This document shows, one piece after another, positions 25,221-37,700 of a DNA stretch of 64,000 nucleotides. The stretch lies in the NCBI GenBank assembly GCA_963978905.1, contig OZ022257.1:5280965-5344964 (forward strand), read 5' to 3'. The notes beneath the pieces are model-generated. The model was not told where the DNA came from and made no database searches. It saw only the letters and a list, made by a program, of their open reading frames with translations. Numbering within the stretch: the stretch's first letter is position 1; every line of letters begins with the position of its first letter. The translations under genes were made by a program, and so were the position numbers. The DNA comes from Trichostrongylus colubriformis. Its lineage: Eukaryota > Nematoda > Chromadorea > Rhabditida > Trichostrongylidae.

Positions 25221-26905
25221 AGCAGATTCTTTCATTGAAAACAATTTCTTTTTCTGAGCACCATTTCTAGGTTGTTATCCTCTATTTATTCGATTGGAAT
25301 ATTTTTATTGTTATCCCGAGATTGATTGCTCACTTTTGCGTATGTGGTGGCACCACTTTAAATAGCTTTTTTTACAATAGGATTTGTTTTTTAGCTGGGC
25401 TCTATCCTATTGATAGAAAGATTCAGTAGTGTAGGATGCAGTTATTTATGTTGTACAGTGTGTTCACTTTCAGTCAATTTTTAGATTTTGCTGTGAATTT
25501 ATTTCTGTGAATGACTTGATTACTCTGTGAATAGCTGTTGATATGTATGTAAATTGGAGATTTTTGGGGTTTTCAGATTTCACTTGTTGGAATGAGAACT
25601 GTATGTTTTCTAGATGAAGTATTTTTGTTTGGATTTTCCACTTTATGCTTTCGAAATTGGGGCGGTTTAAACCATATAAAAGTGAGCGATAGTTACTGCA
25701 TCTCAGCGATAGCATTAATACACACCTCTTGCAACCAGCTTTCTGAAGAGTGCTTGGCTGTCTGATTCAGCCAGTAACAACAAACGAGCAGTTTTTGAAA
25801 CCGCCGTTACTTTGTTCACGTGCTACCCAGAGGTGTTAAACAGTCGTCAGGTCAAATACTATCCACATCTGCTTGGCTATTCATCGGGTAAAAGTTGAGT
25901 CAGTGCACGGATTCATTCCCATGATTCCCATGTCAAGTTTTGAGCACTCTGCGTATACATGTAAAGTCTCTATATTCAATCGTCTGCATCAAATTCTTGT
26001 TCAATTTTTGAACTTTTGTTTTTTCTCTTAACGAAAGTGTACGACCTGTCCCGAAGTGGATAGTTAAAGCTGAGCTCATCAAACTGCATTCATCTCGACC
26101 AAACTTCAAAAAATTGAATGGCATGGGGACTCAACGGACGGAATGAGCATTGATATTGAGGGTATCATGTTCAATGGTGCTTTAATGGAGCGAACATGGT
26201 GTGCACCAAATAATAAAACTTTTGGTAAAAGTGATGTCATAAATTGATCGCGAGTAGTGTATTGTATGACTGTAATACGAGCTTTGAAACAAAAGGTGTC
26301 TGAAGAATATGGGATTCCCTGAGGGTCACGTTGCTACTTCAGCATTATTTCAGGGAATTTCAAAATATTCGTGGCATTTACAATGATTTTCGAAGGCTAG
26401 TGAATGTGTAAATCGGATTGTGCCCCCGATGAGTCTAATACCAATTACTGGCCTCCACAAGAGATGGTTCATGAAGTATGGGCTCATTCGGGAGCAGGGG
26501 TAATCGCTAGCTGAAGATTACCCAAGAGTGGATAAACGCGACCCCTTTTTAGAGACGAATCGTAGTTGTGAATTAAAGGCACCGGGAGGGGGGCAAGGGC
26601 GGAATAACGTTTACAAAAATAATGACGTCTGAAAACCAACATATGGGTTCGGTAGATACAATGTGCAACGAAATCGGCGTTGAAAAACGCGCCATAAGGC
26701 GCTATTTGCCCCCAGAGCGCGCTTCCATCCGAACTGCAAGCTTCCATGGCCGAGCCACGCTTCGTTCATTTTAGAGCTTGTCTTCGGCCTGATGTAGCCT
26801 TAGTTTTGAATTATTTCCTCTTTAGACTGTTTTCTAGTGACATATTTTACTTGTTTACTTATAGATCTTCTTAATTGTGCATTTCTATTCCTGAAAATCT
26901 CAGAA

Positions 26906-27114
26906 GGTCAAATAAAGTCGGGGGGAGACGCAACTTTGCGTCGACGTCGAAGCTCCTTTCCCTTACTAGGCTAAAATTGATATCCCCTCCTCCCACATTA
27001 AAAAGCATCTGTCAAAGCATAGGTCCCATCTGCTTTAGCCTAACCCTAGGAAGGGAAAGAAGCTTTGACGTGGGTGAAAATTTTGCGCCTCCCCCCCTCG
27101 ACTTTATTTGACCC
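26906..27114 (-). mobile_element. Inverted-repeat element (MITE), copy B
   Basis: The ends are ggtcaaataaagtcgggggg and cgactttatttgaccc. The arms contain gtcgacgtcgaagctccttt and aagaagctttgacgtgggtg. The interior blocks gatatcccctcctcccacat and aaaagcatctg are the reverse complement of those in copy A at 21095-21312, so this copy is inverted relative to it. Confidence 0.8.
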
Positions 27115-27189
27115 GTAAGTACATCTAGAAACAATATAAGAAAGTAAAAACTAAAAGGAAAAAAACAAATCTATAATAGAGCCATCTTT

Positions 27190-27305
27190 GCCAAGGCGTC
27201 AAATTGGCGAGTTTGTGCAATGGCGGCCACTCAAACTCGTCCACACTACGTCTGCTCCACAGTAAGCCAAAATTACCCCCTCCTGGTGTCTTTAAAGGCC
27301 GACCT
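27190..27305 (-). repeat. Dispersed repeat related to 47366-47521, inverted
   Basis: On the - strand it reads tttaaagacaccaggagg then taattttggcttactgtgg, matching ttaaagacaccggaggcgg and gattttggcctacggtagg at 47366. Related sequence also occurs at 19103-19225. Confidence 0.6.
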
Positions 27306-27803
27306 GGGAGAGTTGTAGCGAGGAAGTATTGAATTGTTTGTGCAGTCGAATTAAGAAAGAATTTGTCGGAGTAAACAATGCAGTTTCGAGTGGGTTAAAC
27401 AATGCAGTTTCGAGTGGGTTTTCGAGTAAATTTCGCTGGGCAAACTGTTGTTATATCTCTAATTTGGGAGATCTAATAAATTTCAATAGACTAGCGCTGC
27501 TTTATTCAGTAGCAGTGTTTCTTACTTAGCCTTCTAGTATATACTTCAAAAACATCGGAAGAGGTAAATTGCAGGTTGTGGAAAATCAATGTAAGGGTGC
27601 TCAGCAGTGCAACAGTGAGGAAAGAACGAAATAAAACAGTGAAAAAAGCCGAGAAATAGGAACCCGAAAACCCCTCGCTCACGCCCCTCCCCCCTGGTGC
27701 ACTAGCGCGGTGTAGATTGCAAACGGGTGAAGGATAAATCGACCTGCCGCGAACGTTCTCGCGCCCTCATCGGCTACTCGCCCGGTTGATGATCTGTAGA
27801 ACG

Positions 27804-28048
27804 AGAGTGTGTACCCTTATGTCATGATTCCGCACGATGACGAGCGGCGTGCGACGCAGTGTGTGCGAGCTATGCGCGTCGTTGTAGCTGGGTCTTAGAA
27901 CGATCACACGGTAATGTTATGGGCGCGATACGCAGTTGATTTGTAATCGCTTCGTGACCCAACAACATGGCACCTTCAGCTCGTCCGCACTGCTTCGTTT
28001 GCGACATGCCACGGTGCAAAATTTTTACGTAAGGGTACACACCCTTAG
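27804..28048 (+). mobile_element. Short inverted-repeat element, family 'GTGTACCCTTATGTCA', copy 1
   Basis: It begins gtgtgtacccttatgtca and ends taagggtacacaccc. The interior contains acgagcggcgtgcgacgcag, tgtgtgcgagct, gcgatacgcagttga and acccaacaacatgg. Other copies are at 39493-39730 (inverted), 46098-46829 (inverted, interrupted) and 51724-51964; a diverged one may lie at 37470-37735. Confidence 0.85.
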
Positions 28049-28239
28049 AACAATACGCCGTGCTGAGGGATCGAGATAAGGCTCAGAGCCGCGCTTTTTT
28101 AATGCGGGTTTCGCTACACATTACTTCTTAACAAGTGGGAAGATAGTTTTTAGAGAGCATGTGTTCCCAGAGAGCATGTGCACCTCGCGGTGCCTTTGAT
28201 TCCATCTACGGATAAATGTTTTACGATGGCGCATCATAG

Positions 28240-28245
28240 GACGCA

Positions 28246-28320
<75 letters not shown>
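28240..28320 (+). repeat. (AAAT)n microsatellite, about 20 units
   Basis: An uninterrupted ataa/aaat tetranucleotide run covers about 80 bp. Open frames spelling YLFI repeats on the - strand are translations of this array and are not genes. Confidence 0.98.
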
Positions 28321-28771
28321 GCAATTAAAGTTATTGAATAAATGTCAAATGATGAACGAATAAACAAGTAAATACATGAAATAAAAATCCTCAGTAATTT
28401 TTCATGGACTTTCAAAGGCTATCCCATATTCGTCCGACTCCCCTTGCCTAAGATTAAAGAGGATGAGGAGGAATGGAGTTTGGTTAGAAAACCATCTAGA
28501 GTGTATGTTCCAAATCCCTAGCCGTACCGAAGCGCTGATTTTCCTCTGGTACTGGATTTTGTTTCAAAACGAAGCAAATTGTGGAAAAATCACTATTTTG
28601 AATATCAAGTTGTGCAATGTCTTCTGAATCAGCTTCACAAACTTAACCAACCTTATCAGTGATACCACCCTCGTCATTGAGTCATCTCTGAGACTTTTTG
28701 CTGATAAGAACACGAATTTAAGCGTAGAGTAATCTTTGTCAGCCTTCCACCATAGGCAGCCATCTGTGAAA

Positions 28772-31700
28772 ATGGACGTTGTACGGATCGTCCTCCTTAT
28801 TAGCAATATCATTTTTCTGATATTGTCCATTACCTTCATTGTTCTATTTGCTACAAAACACGGTAAGCTTCTAATATTGATTATGTGAGTGCCATTGTGA
28901 ATTGAAACCCAATGGCCAGTGCTTACTTTGGAGCCATGGATGCATAGTTGGTGATGACGACCTTTTGGCCACTCCTTATAACTTCTCGCCTGGCAAACCC
29001 TGATTTTCACTGACAAGCAACAGTTTTTTTTTTGAGTTCGCTCTCATAATCTCAAAACATCTTAAAAGCAGCAAGAATAAACACTACTGTTTTGAAGCCC
29101 ATCCTTTTTCTCCATCACCTTTCCTTGCATCAGAAATCTTTCTTTTCTCGGAGAAGTCCTCGAACGAGATTGTAGAGCTTATTTGTATAGCGTTTTTTAA
29201 AATCAGAATGGTAGATGCATCCTTAAGATCGATAAAGAAATATTGATTTGAGGTAGAGTGAGCCTGCTATGTCTTCGGTGTCATGGTGAGAGGAGTAACA
29301 CGAATGTGAGAGCGCCGTAATTCACCCAGACTCCCATTACTAACTTTCCAACTAAAATCAGGGAACAATAAAATAAATCGGCTCCATTTACCCAGTGCTA
29401 CCCCACCACCTCTTCAACCAATGCGGTCGAAGAAGTGATTTTTGAAAAACCTTTCGATTCAGCTGCAAACTTCTACTCAAGGGTATTTCGACCCGTAGAA
29501 CACGAATATGTCATCCGTTTCGTGAGAAACTGCTTGAGACAAATTTTAAGCGAGTTTGGTGACCCACTGTATTTTGGCCTATAGCGCAGGCACCAAGCAA
29601 TTTCTCGCCAAAGGAATGTCATATTAGTGTTTTACGGGTCCAATTACCCCTGGATAGAATTTTGCAGCCAGTTCGAAAAGTTCTCCAAAAAACCCCTTTT
29701 CGACCACATCGGTCGGAGAAAATAGTGGGGTAGCTCTAGGTGAATAGTGCCAATAAATCTTCTTGTGTAGCCTCTTTGCGCAGCTTCCTCCGATATTGAA
29801 AACACAGCCAGTTTACTGAACTCAATGGGTGAAGGGAGGGGTTTGTAAGTGGGCGGGACTCGTAGCAGTCATGTACTCGGATCCCACTGAGATAAATGTG
29901 CAATTTTATTTACTACAGTACCGAAGCACATGAAAAGGTGACAGGCGTATAGTGAACGTAGCCTTCATAGTAATCACTTCAGATTCATCATCGGCTTTCT
30001 TGGCCACATCACCTGTTGATGGTTTCATTAATGAGGCAGATTTTAGAAACACGGTAAGGATAGTGGCTGAGTTAATACTATTTTTGCATTCATATTCAAT
30101 ATAATTTCTCTTTAGCTAAATTCTCGTCTAACACAGAAGTATTCAGTTGGTAGCCTCGCAACGGAGTTCAGTCCGTAAGTGTCTCATATGAATTTTCCAC
30201 ATACATATTGAAGAATTTCTCATGTTAATCCCCATTTTACAGTCCCACCGCCTCAGCAGTGTTTTCATTGCGTGGGTCACAATCATTGAATGATGTGCAA
30301 AACTTCATTTACGGCGAAAATCGACTCAGTGCTGTCAACATCACTGGTAAATGTTTGAAAATTTCCTATTACTAACTATTCTATTCGTATGCAATTGCGG
30401 ACGGCACAGTATAGTTCACCCTACGTAGAATTAGAAGCCACTGGCACAATATACATACCTGCTCGGCAATGGTAGTGACGTGAAAAAAGGAGCCATCCCC
30501 ACTCTCACGGTCCGCGGATCGGTTTTCGTCCGTAACAATCAAGACGTCACAGTCAGGGTTGATGTACTGGTACCATATTATTATTATTATTATTTATTAT
30601 TGGTCACATGGCAGAAAATACACGTTGCACTGGAGGGTGGCAACACTGACTTGTAGTCGGCTCGTCCCAGCAAGTCCTGGTAGGCAAGAACGCATTTAAC
30701 CACTGCCGCGATTTCGAACAGATGGAGAATGCGTGGCGTATTTCAAAAAGAAATCCTTCAACATCAGATCGTTGAGCTTTTTATCTCAAAATCGTCAATT
30801 TTTTCACATGGCGACAATAGCAGAGGTTCAAACACTCTGATGACGTGGGCGCACGACACCCCCCCCCCCCTAATTCAATACACTACCGTCGAGCTGACTG
30901 GTCCCATTGAGATGCGCCACGCCTTCTACTACCATTTTTATACTTGAGGCAATGAAATGTATATCCTGAATTTACACTGCACATAAAACTGCTGTTGCTG
31001 TGATTCAAACTATGAAGCAGGCAGGTGAAAAGACTACTAGCCTAGAATTGTTAGAGATTTTGGTCCCAGGGTAGAATTTGAACACTGAACATATACTGCA
31101 AGGTCGTGATTACGGTATCTGCACTATAACAAAAATAACAACAAAAAACTCTGACTCTGGCATTTGCAATGCCAGGATTTCATCAGGCATAACGGATCGA
31201 TGTTATCACTTGTGTCATCATTTCCAGGCTTTTCTCCATGTATTGTTTATTTAGGCGGCTCAAGTTGATAGACGCATGTGGTTACAAAGAGCGTTGCTTA
31301 TCTTAATCCCTATGGCTTAGTTACTGATAAGAAAAACTGCAGGAATTCCTGTAAAGATTCTCGTTACGAAATTTTCACTGGTAGGAAACAAAATTATCAA
31401 AGAAAATATCAACAATATCTGCTTTACAGAAGGATCAAAGACATTGGAGGTATGTAATGCATTCCGTCCAGTCCCTACTACTGTCACTACCGTCAGTCCT
31501 ACAACCACTCCATCAACACAATGTGAGTGTTTGAAGAAATTGTTTTCATGCTGATATGGCAGCACAAAAGCCAATGAGCTATTTTCAGACTGCAATGGGA
31601 TTTTGAAAAGAGACATTGTCTTATTGATTGATACCCTAGCTTCACCTATGAAAGAAGACAAAAGTGCTGCCTTGAAGCAGCTAGGAACAGCTGTACGGTT

Positions 31701-34700
31701 TTATCAAGTTTCCTCGAATGTGGTACAGGAGGAGCCAGGACGGCGTCGCCTCACCGCAGCTTCGCACTCGCGGCGCCGCGTTGGTTCCTTCTGCGCTGTA
31801 CTCATTTTTTTGTTTCGCCCACATTATACACAACTAATTAGCTCCAAGACCATTTCAATACTTTACAGCTTGCCACTGGTATTCCGTTTGGAACTGGTGT
31901 TCGCGTTGCAATCGTTACTTTGAACGGCGGTGCGAAGATAAGTGATTTCGTTTCCGATGCGGACGCATTCAGTAAGGCCTGGTCAAAGGTGAGCTAAAAT
32001 GTCAAATGCATTTACCGATCATACCTCTGCTCAATAAATTGGGCCAGTCCTACTTTTCCACGTAATGCTAGTGGATTTCAGCTGGTCGCCCTACCTTTCA
32101 CTGGTACGGCGGGTTCGATTGACGTTTCTTCGGCCTACGGAGTCGTGACATCACTTCTCACCCAACAAACTCCTCTGGAAACCATTCTCGTGTCTGATCA
32201 TCCTCTGTAAGTAAAGGGCACAAAGTGCGGATGGATATGCTGGAGTGATCGCGAAAGCGACGCACGACGTCGCATGGGTTTCTCCGGAGTCGCCAGTTTA
32301 AGAACGTTCGAGAAAGAGGGGGGGGGGTATAAAGATAATTACTGGGTGCAGCAGACAAAACTAATAGCTCACAGACCACAGAGCCATTGCAGGGGCGCAT
32401 AGCTGGGATGGGCGATTTACTGGCGCTATGTGGCTCTTTTGAATGATGCAAAATCTTGTCTGTAATCTTTTGCGTGTGGACATACTTCTGCTCTCCTACC
32501 GCAAACTCAGCTGAGTCAGTCAGTCGCCTCAGCCATAGTGTAGCGTAATGTTTTAGTAGTCAGAATCACTCTGGAATTCATTTTTTTTTCAGAGCACCTA
32601 TCGATCCTGTCAATGACATTCGCCTGAAAGGAGTGTTCGTGAGTGCAGTGGTGCCAACACAAGTCAATTTATAGTGAGTTTCACTTCTTTACTTTTAAGG
32701 CCGTATTAAGAGATGTCATAAATGATCAAAAACTCAAAAATCGATTCCCATGAATTACGACCTTAAATATGAAACTCTTTTTCCCCGATTATACGCGCCC
32801 CTTATTTTTTGTGTGTATTAGTGGGCGTTTCGGTATGGATGTTTGTCCGTCCACAGATGAATGGGTTTGATGAGGGAATGATAGGGAAAAGCGTCCGCCT
32901 GGAGTAGCGAGGGGGGGGCTGCGGTTGACTAATTTGTGTTGGAGTGGACATGTGAGGTCATCATGTCGTCGTGATAGTATTATCCATTTTCAAAACCCAT
33001 GGGTACACTTACAGCTATTTTGAAGAGTGCTGGTGTCGCATTAGGAGCCGCCGTTGAAGGAGGATGCAGAGATAAGATGCTTAACGGGGTAGCAGTATGG
33101 GTAAGGGTATGGGAAAGTCGTGGAAAACCGAGTAAATGTGTGCGATCGCTAGCCTTCTGATGAGTCATAGTTAGCTGAGTCAGGCACCATATTCGCGCGC
33201 ATCGAGGGAAACGGGTGTTGGGCCAAGTCATCAATGGAATCCTTTACGGATATTCAAGTCTTGTCTTTTGTTTCTCATACATTTGTGCTGTATTCGCTTA
33301 CAACGGGAAACATGCAAATTTTCACACACACACAAACACACACAAGAAAAAACAAGAAACCGTCTGTGATACATTCCTCAAAGTAAAGTCCGACGAAGTG
33401 AGGCACCCGAAATACGGAACACTATGGAGCGCTAGGAGCAAAAAGGTGACGGTCATATGGTCAGAGACGCAGCGTGAGAAGAAAATAAACAATAGGCGCG
33501 CAAATTTGGGTCGCGGTTCGCCCAGCTGTTCAAAGTTTGTTCCGCGAGATTCAAATAAGTCCCTCTTTTTCAAGTTTTCTGATTTCTGCTCCTGAACAAA
33601 GGAAACTGATCAGTTTTCCGTGTTCCTGTTCATGTATTGTATTCATTAGAGTGGTTTTAAGTGTAATTAGAATCATGGTAGTTCCGTGACCGATTCCGTT
33701 GAAGAAGTACGGTCATGAAATTTTGGATTTTATGGCTAATTGGTCGACCTGTGGATCAGTCCACTCATATAAGCGTGAATTCGATAAATTCATGACTATC
33801 TTGATGGAAGTACTTCGCTGAGCGACTCCTATTAACTGTTTGACTGACAACAACTGCGACGGAGTGGCGGCGTTCCGCTCTCACGGTGGTGAATTGGGCC
33901 TTTGAGGAAGACGATCTGGTCGAAACGTCGGGCCGTCAATGAAAATTATCTAACAACCTCGCTCGCATAGCGGAAAAAATTCTAATTAACTCCTATTAAC
34001 ATTATCTTATGCTTATAATGCTCCTCGCCATTTTCAATTCTCTTGCAACTGTCGTTAACTATGCGAAGTACACCGCACGGTTAACGGCTAGTTATAGAGA
34101 ATCGACACGTAAAATTCATATTCGAAGCGAACAGAGATGAAAAGTCAAGTGCATTACATCGATGCAGTACAATCAAAAGCCCATTCCACACAAGAAGGCG
34201 GTCCCATCTTGATCGCCACTGGTGGAAGGAAATCAGAGCGGCGCAGCTTACATGCCGCGGAAAACAGCTAAAGTGTCACGGAGAGTGGCCAAAACGCCTT
34301 TTCTTTTCTTCCACCAAACAATTGACGTGCCACCCCCTGATATATATCGATTATAAAATGTGCTTCACTTCAATGACTGTAAAGTGGTGACGCTCGCACG
34401 CCAATATTTTTTTAAAAATTTCTAGAGGACGTTTTTTAGTGGTTATGACAAACTGACAACGGTGAAAAAAGTCTACGCGTCGTGGAACACAATGACAACT
34501 GCAAATCCATTCGCCACTCTCTTCTGCCAATGTATGTAAAGGTTTTCACCCACAGGGAAGATGAATTGTTTCCTTTTTTCGCTGCCAGAGCAAAAAAAAT
34601 TGTATCGAGTAATATTATTACGTGCATTTATCACCCACTGTATCATTTTCAGACTCAGATGCAGCTCCAGCTCCAGTTGCAGCCGCTCGATTCAACGTCG

Positions 34701-37700
34701 TACAAGCTGCTACTGATGGTCCGTTAACGTTACAGTGCTACAGTCCATTTCACAGCACTAGATAAGGAGTGGCCTGAGTGGTTAGAGCGAGTGTGGCGAG
34801 AGTGAGAGTGTGTGGCGGGGTGAGAGAGTTTGATACACTCTCACTCTCAAGTCCGTAGGCCACGCCCTATCAAGCCTCCGAAATGGACCGTATATCACTA
34901 TGAGATTGCTCGTACAGCTATGTGACGTGTTTCCCGTTTCAGATAATTACAAGTGCCAAAAGCTGGACATTATTGTTGTGTTCGATACTTCGCAAAGTGT
35001 GGTGGAACCATTTATCAGGGTAAGTATTAGTAATATATGACCTCAAATTATCTCGATCGACTAGTTATTGATCGCTTCGCCCTGGAGAATTAGAGTGACA
35101 GTGCACTGTCAGCCACAAGTATGCCAGGCGGCTGCTACGGTCCTACTGGTATTCTGCTTCTTTTGTATTTCACATGAAGAAATCCTACCCTGCGTGCAAT
35201 TCGCATCTAGACTAAAAGGACTAGATCTGAACGGGGCATCAGAGCGTATCCTATGTCCGCGGCCGACTGTAGTTCATGCGGGTAAAAACGCCGATTAGTT
35301 GGAGCGTACGCGTGCGTAAGTTCGCCTCGCGTAGATGTGTAGTGCATCAGACCCCAAAAGTACTAATGTAAAAAAGCAAAATTTCAGGAGGGATCCTCAT
35401 TGCATCCTCAGAAATTGAGGCGTGCAGACGTCCCATAACCATGGTTTTGCACAGATATATATATCCTCAATCAGAAATCAGAAATTTGAACTTTTTTCAT
35501 AAAAATGCATGAAAGTGCCGTTAGTTATCACCGTAATCCTCAAGATATCATTTCAGAACTACGCAGATTTCGCGGTGCAATTCGTTTCACAGTATACCCT
35601 TACTGGAGCAGTGGATGGTGATAACACCCGTACAGGAATCATTTCATTCAGGTTCTTCTTCATCAAAGTTTAATGAAAAGATCGTGACGTAAAGCCGTTC
35701 ATGCTCGGCGACCAATAGCGCGCGATTTTTTTCTGACGCGACACTCGGCAACCCGCTGTGCCTCAATCAATACACCTAGTACATGATGACCTGGGCTGGA
35801 AAGCGCGCTCTCATCGCGATACGGCACCTTAGTTAGTGCCGGTGAGGTATCGATCGCGACACTTGTGTCGCGTCAGCAAACGAGCATACAATTCGTTTCG
35901 GAGCGCTTGATAGGGCGTGACCTACGGACTTGGGTGGAAATGTATCAAACTCTCTTACCCTGCCACACACTCTCGCTCCCGCCACAAACTCTCACTCTCG
36001 TCACTGAGGCCACGCCCTATCTAGCGTTGTGAAATGAATTGCACATTTACACCAACCGCTCAACGGCAGTGATCGTGCGACTAGTCGCCGAGTGTGAACG
36101 CTGTTTGATTTATGCACATATTACAGTTCGAACGTGAAGACCGTGCGCGATTTGGCAGAGCGATCACTTGACGATTTCAAGTCGGCTGTAAATGGAATCC
36201 ATTACACGGGTGGAACGACAAATACACTCGCGTAAGTTCCAGAAGATTCGCTCAATTGGATGTGGACGTTTTCTATAGGGAAAGCACTTTGCAGAGCAAT
36301 GAAGGCAGGACGAGATATGTTTAAGCAGGCTGGTGGTACTACACATGGCCGAACTATGGTGTTCTTATCGGACGGCCAGTAAGTGGGACATCTTCGAGTG
36401 TGTACGGAAATCGGGTCCGCCTATTGCAATACCTAATATTCTAGGCCTTATCCGTTGACAGCCGACACATGGGCGGAGATTATAAGTGTTGGAAGTGAAC
36501 TGAAACAAATGGGAGTCGATATATTCTTTGTGGGAGATGGCAACGGATACAATGCTGATACTGGAAGGGTTAGTATATTTTCAACTTCACCATCAGCCAC
36601 CGAGTTCCTTCTCGATATGATCCACTTTTGTGTAGCAGGAGAGAATATGAAAAGGAATCTTGAAGAAGCACTCCATGCTCTTGAGTACTCAGTTTGACTG
36701 TTATCTGTAGGAGGACACTGTAATGGACATTGTTTTGCCACACCTTCCTGCGTGCAAAGGGGTGGAGCAGCACGTTTTCCAACACTTTTCCACCTGAAGA
36801 GCCAGCTAACCCTTCTGACAAAATAGGGAGACAGTAAGGTGCCTGGGCGAACTGAATTGGGCGTGCTTGTTGGTAAAGAAAGTTCCAATAGAAAGCGCAT
36901 ATAGGCTAGCACAATTACGCCCACGCATACGCTAGGAGGTCTACCTCAATGCCGTTGAAACTCGTTTCAGATTCTCTCAAACATCACAGGCAACGCTAAT
37001 TGGGTCTTCAATACCACTGCCGATGCGTCGGTAAGCCTTCCAGCAGATTTGCTAGAGGAGTATCCATGCCCTCCATTGGGTAATTTGTTTTCTGTTCTAT
37101 CATAACTACAGTCAGTAAAAGTCTTGACGTTTATAGTCTGCGAAATGGCGTATTATGCTGTAGAACTGTCCGAGATCCTCAGTGAGGAAGCTAAGATTCA
37201 GGTAAGCGATAACAGTTCTCTATTCATTTATCCGCCTGTCGTGAATTTCTAATCACAATTCTCAGATACCGTATTTCAGAGCTTGGACTTCATTCTGCAA
37301 ACTGCACAGAATGTCTTCAATACTAAAAACACTACACAATTCCAGTTAATGGTGTATAACGATCAGCAATAGTGAGTACTTATTACCACGTTATTATTCT
37401 CTGTTGTATGTGGGCGGGGCGAGAGCGCGCTGCCGCGTCGCGGTCGGTAAACGAGGAGCTAGACTAGTTGATCGGGTGCGTACACTTATGACGGATATCC
37501 GCACGGCCACACGCGACGAGCGGCTCGGCGGATGCGAATACCAGTGGCAGAGCATGGCAATCTTCAAGCGATGCAGTGTGGTATGTGTGGATGAGGCAGG
37601 GTGGCATGGGTGGAAGTGCAGAGGTGACGCAGCCACGCTCTGCTGCTCCCAAGGACAATTGTTGGGCAAGATGTACCAATTGCCGCCGCGAGTGCGACGC

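Larger units (their letters stand above)
25221..28771. other. Intergenic region, F-box gene to vWA gene
   Basis: It contains inverted-repeat elements at 26906-27114 (family of 21095), 27190-27305 (family of 47366) and 27804-28048 (five-member family), and an (AAAT)n microsatellite at 28240-28320. The 27328-27530 open frame includes a 25-bp tandem duplication (cagtttcgagtgggtt twice). No gene can be supported. Confidence 0.6.

Noticed and set aside
28121..28415. Open frames with YLFI repeats
   Set aside because: Direct translation of the (AAAT)n microsatellite.
34743..34888. tRNA-like string cctgagtggttagagcg
   Set aside because: Resembles an A box, but no B box follows and the segment is explained as an inverted-repeat element present in two copies.
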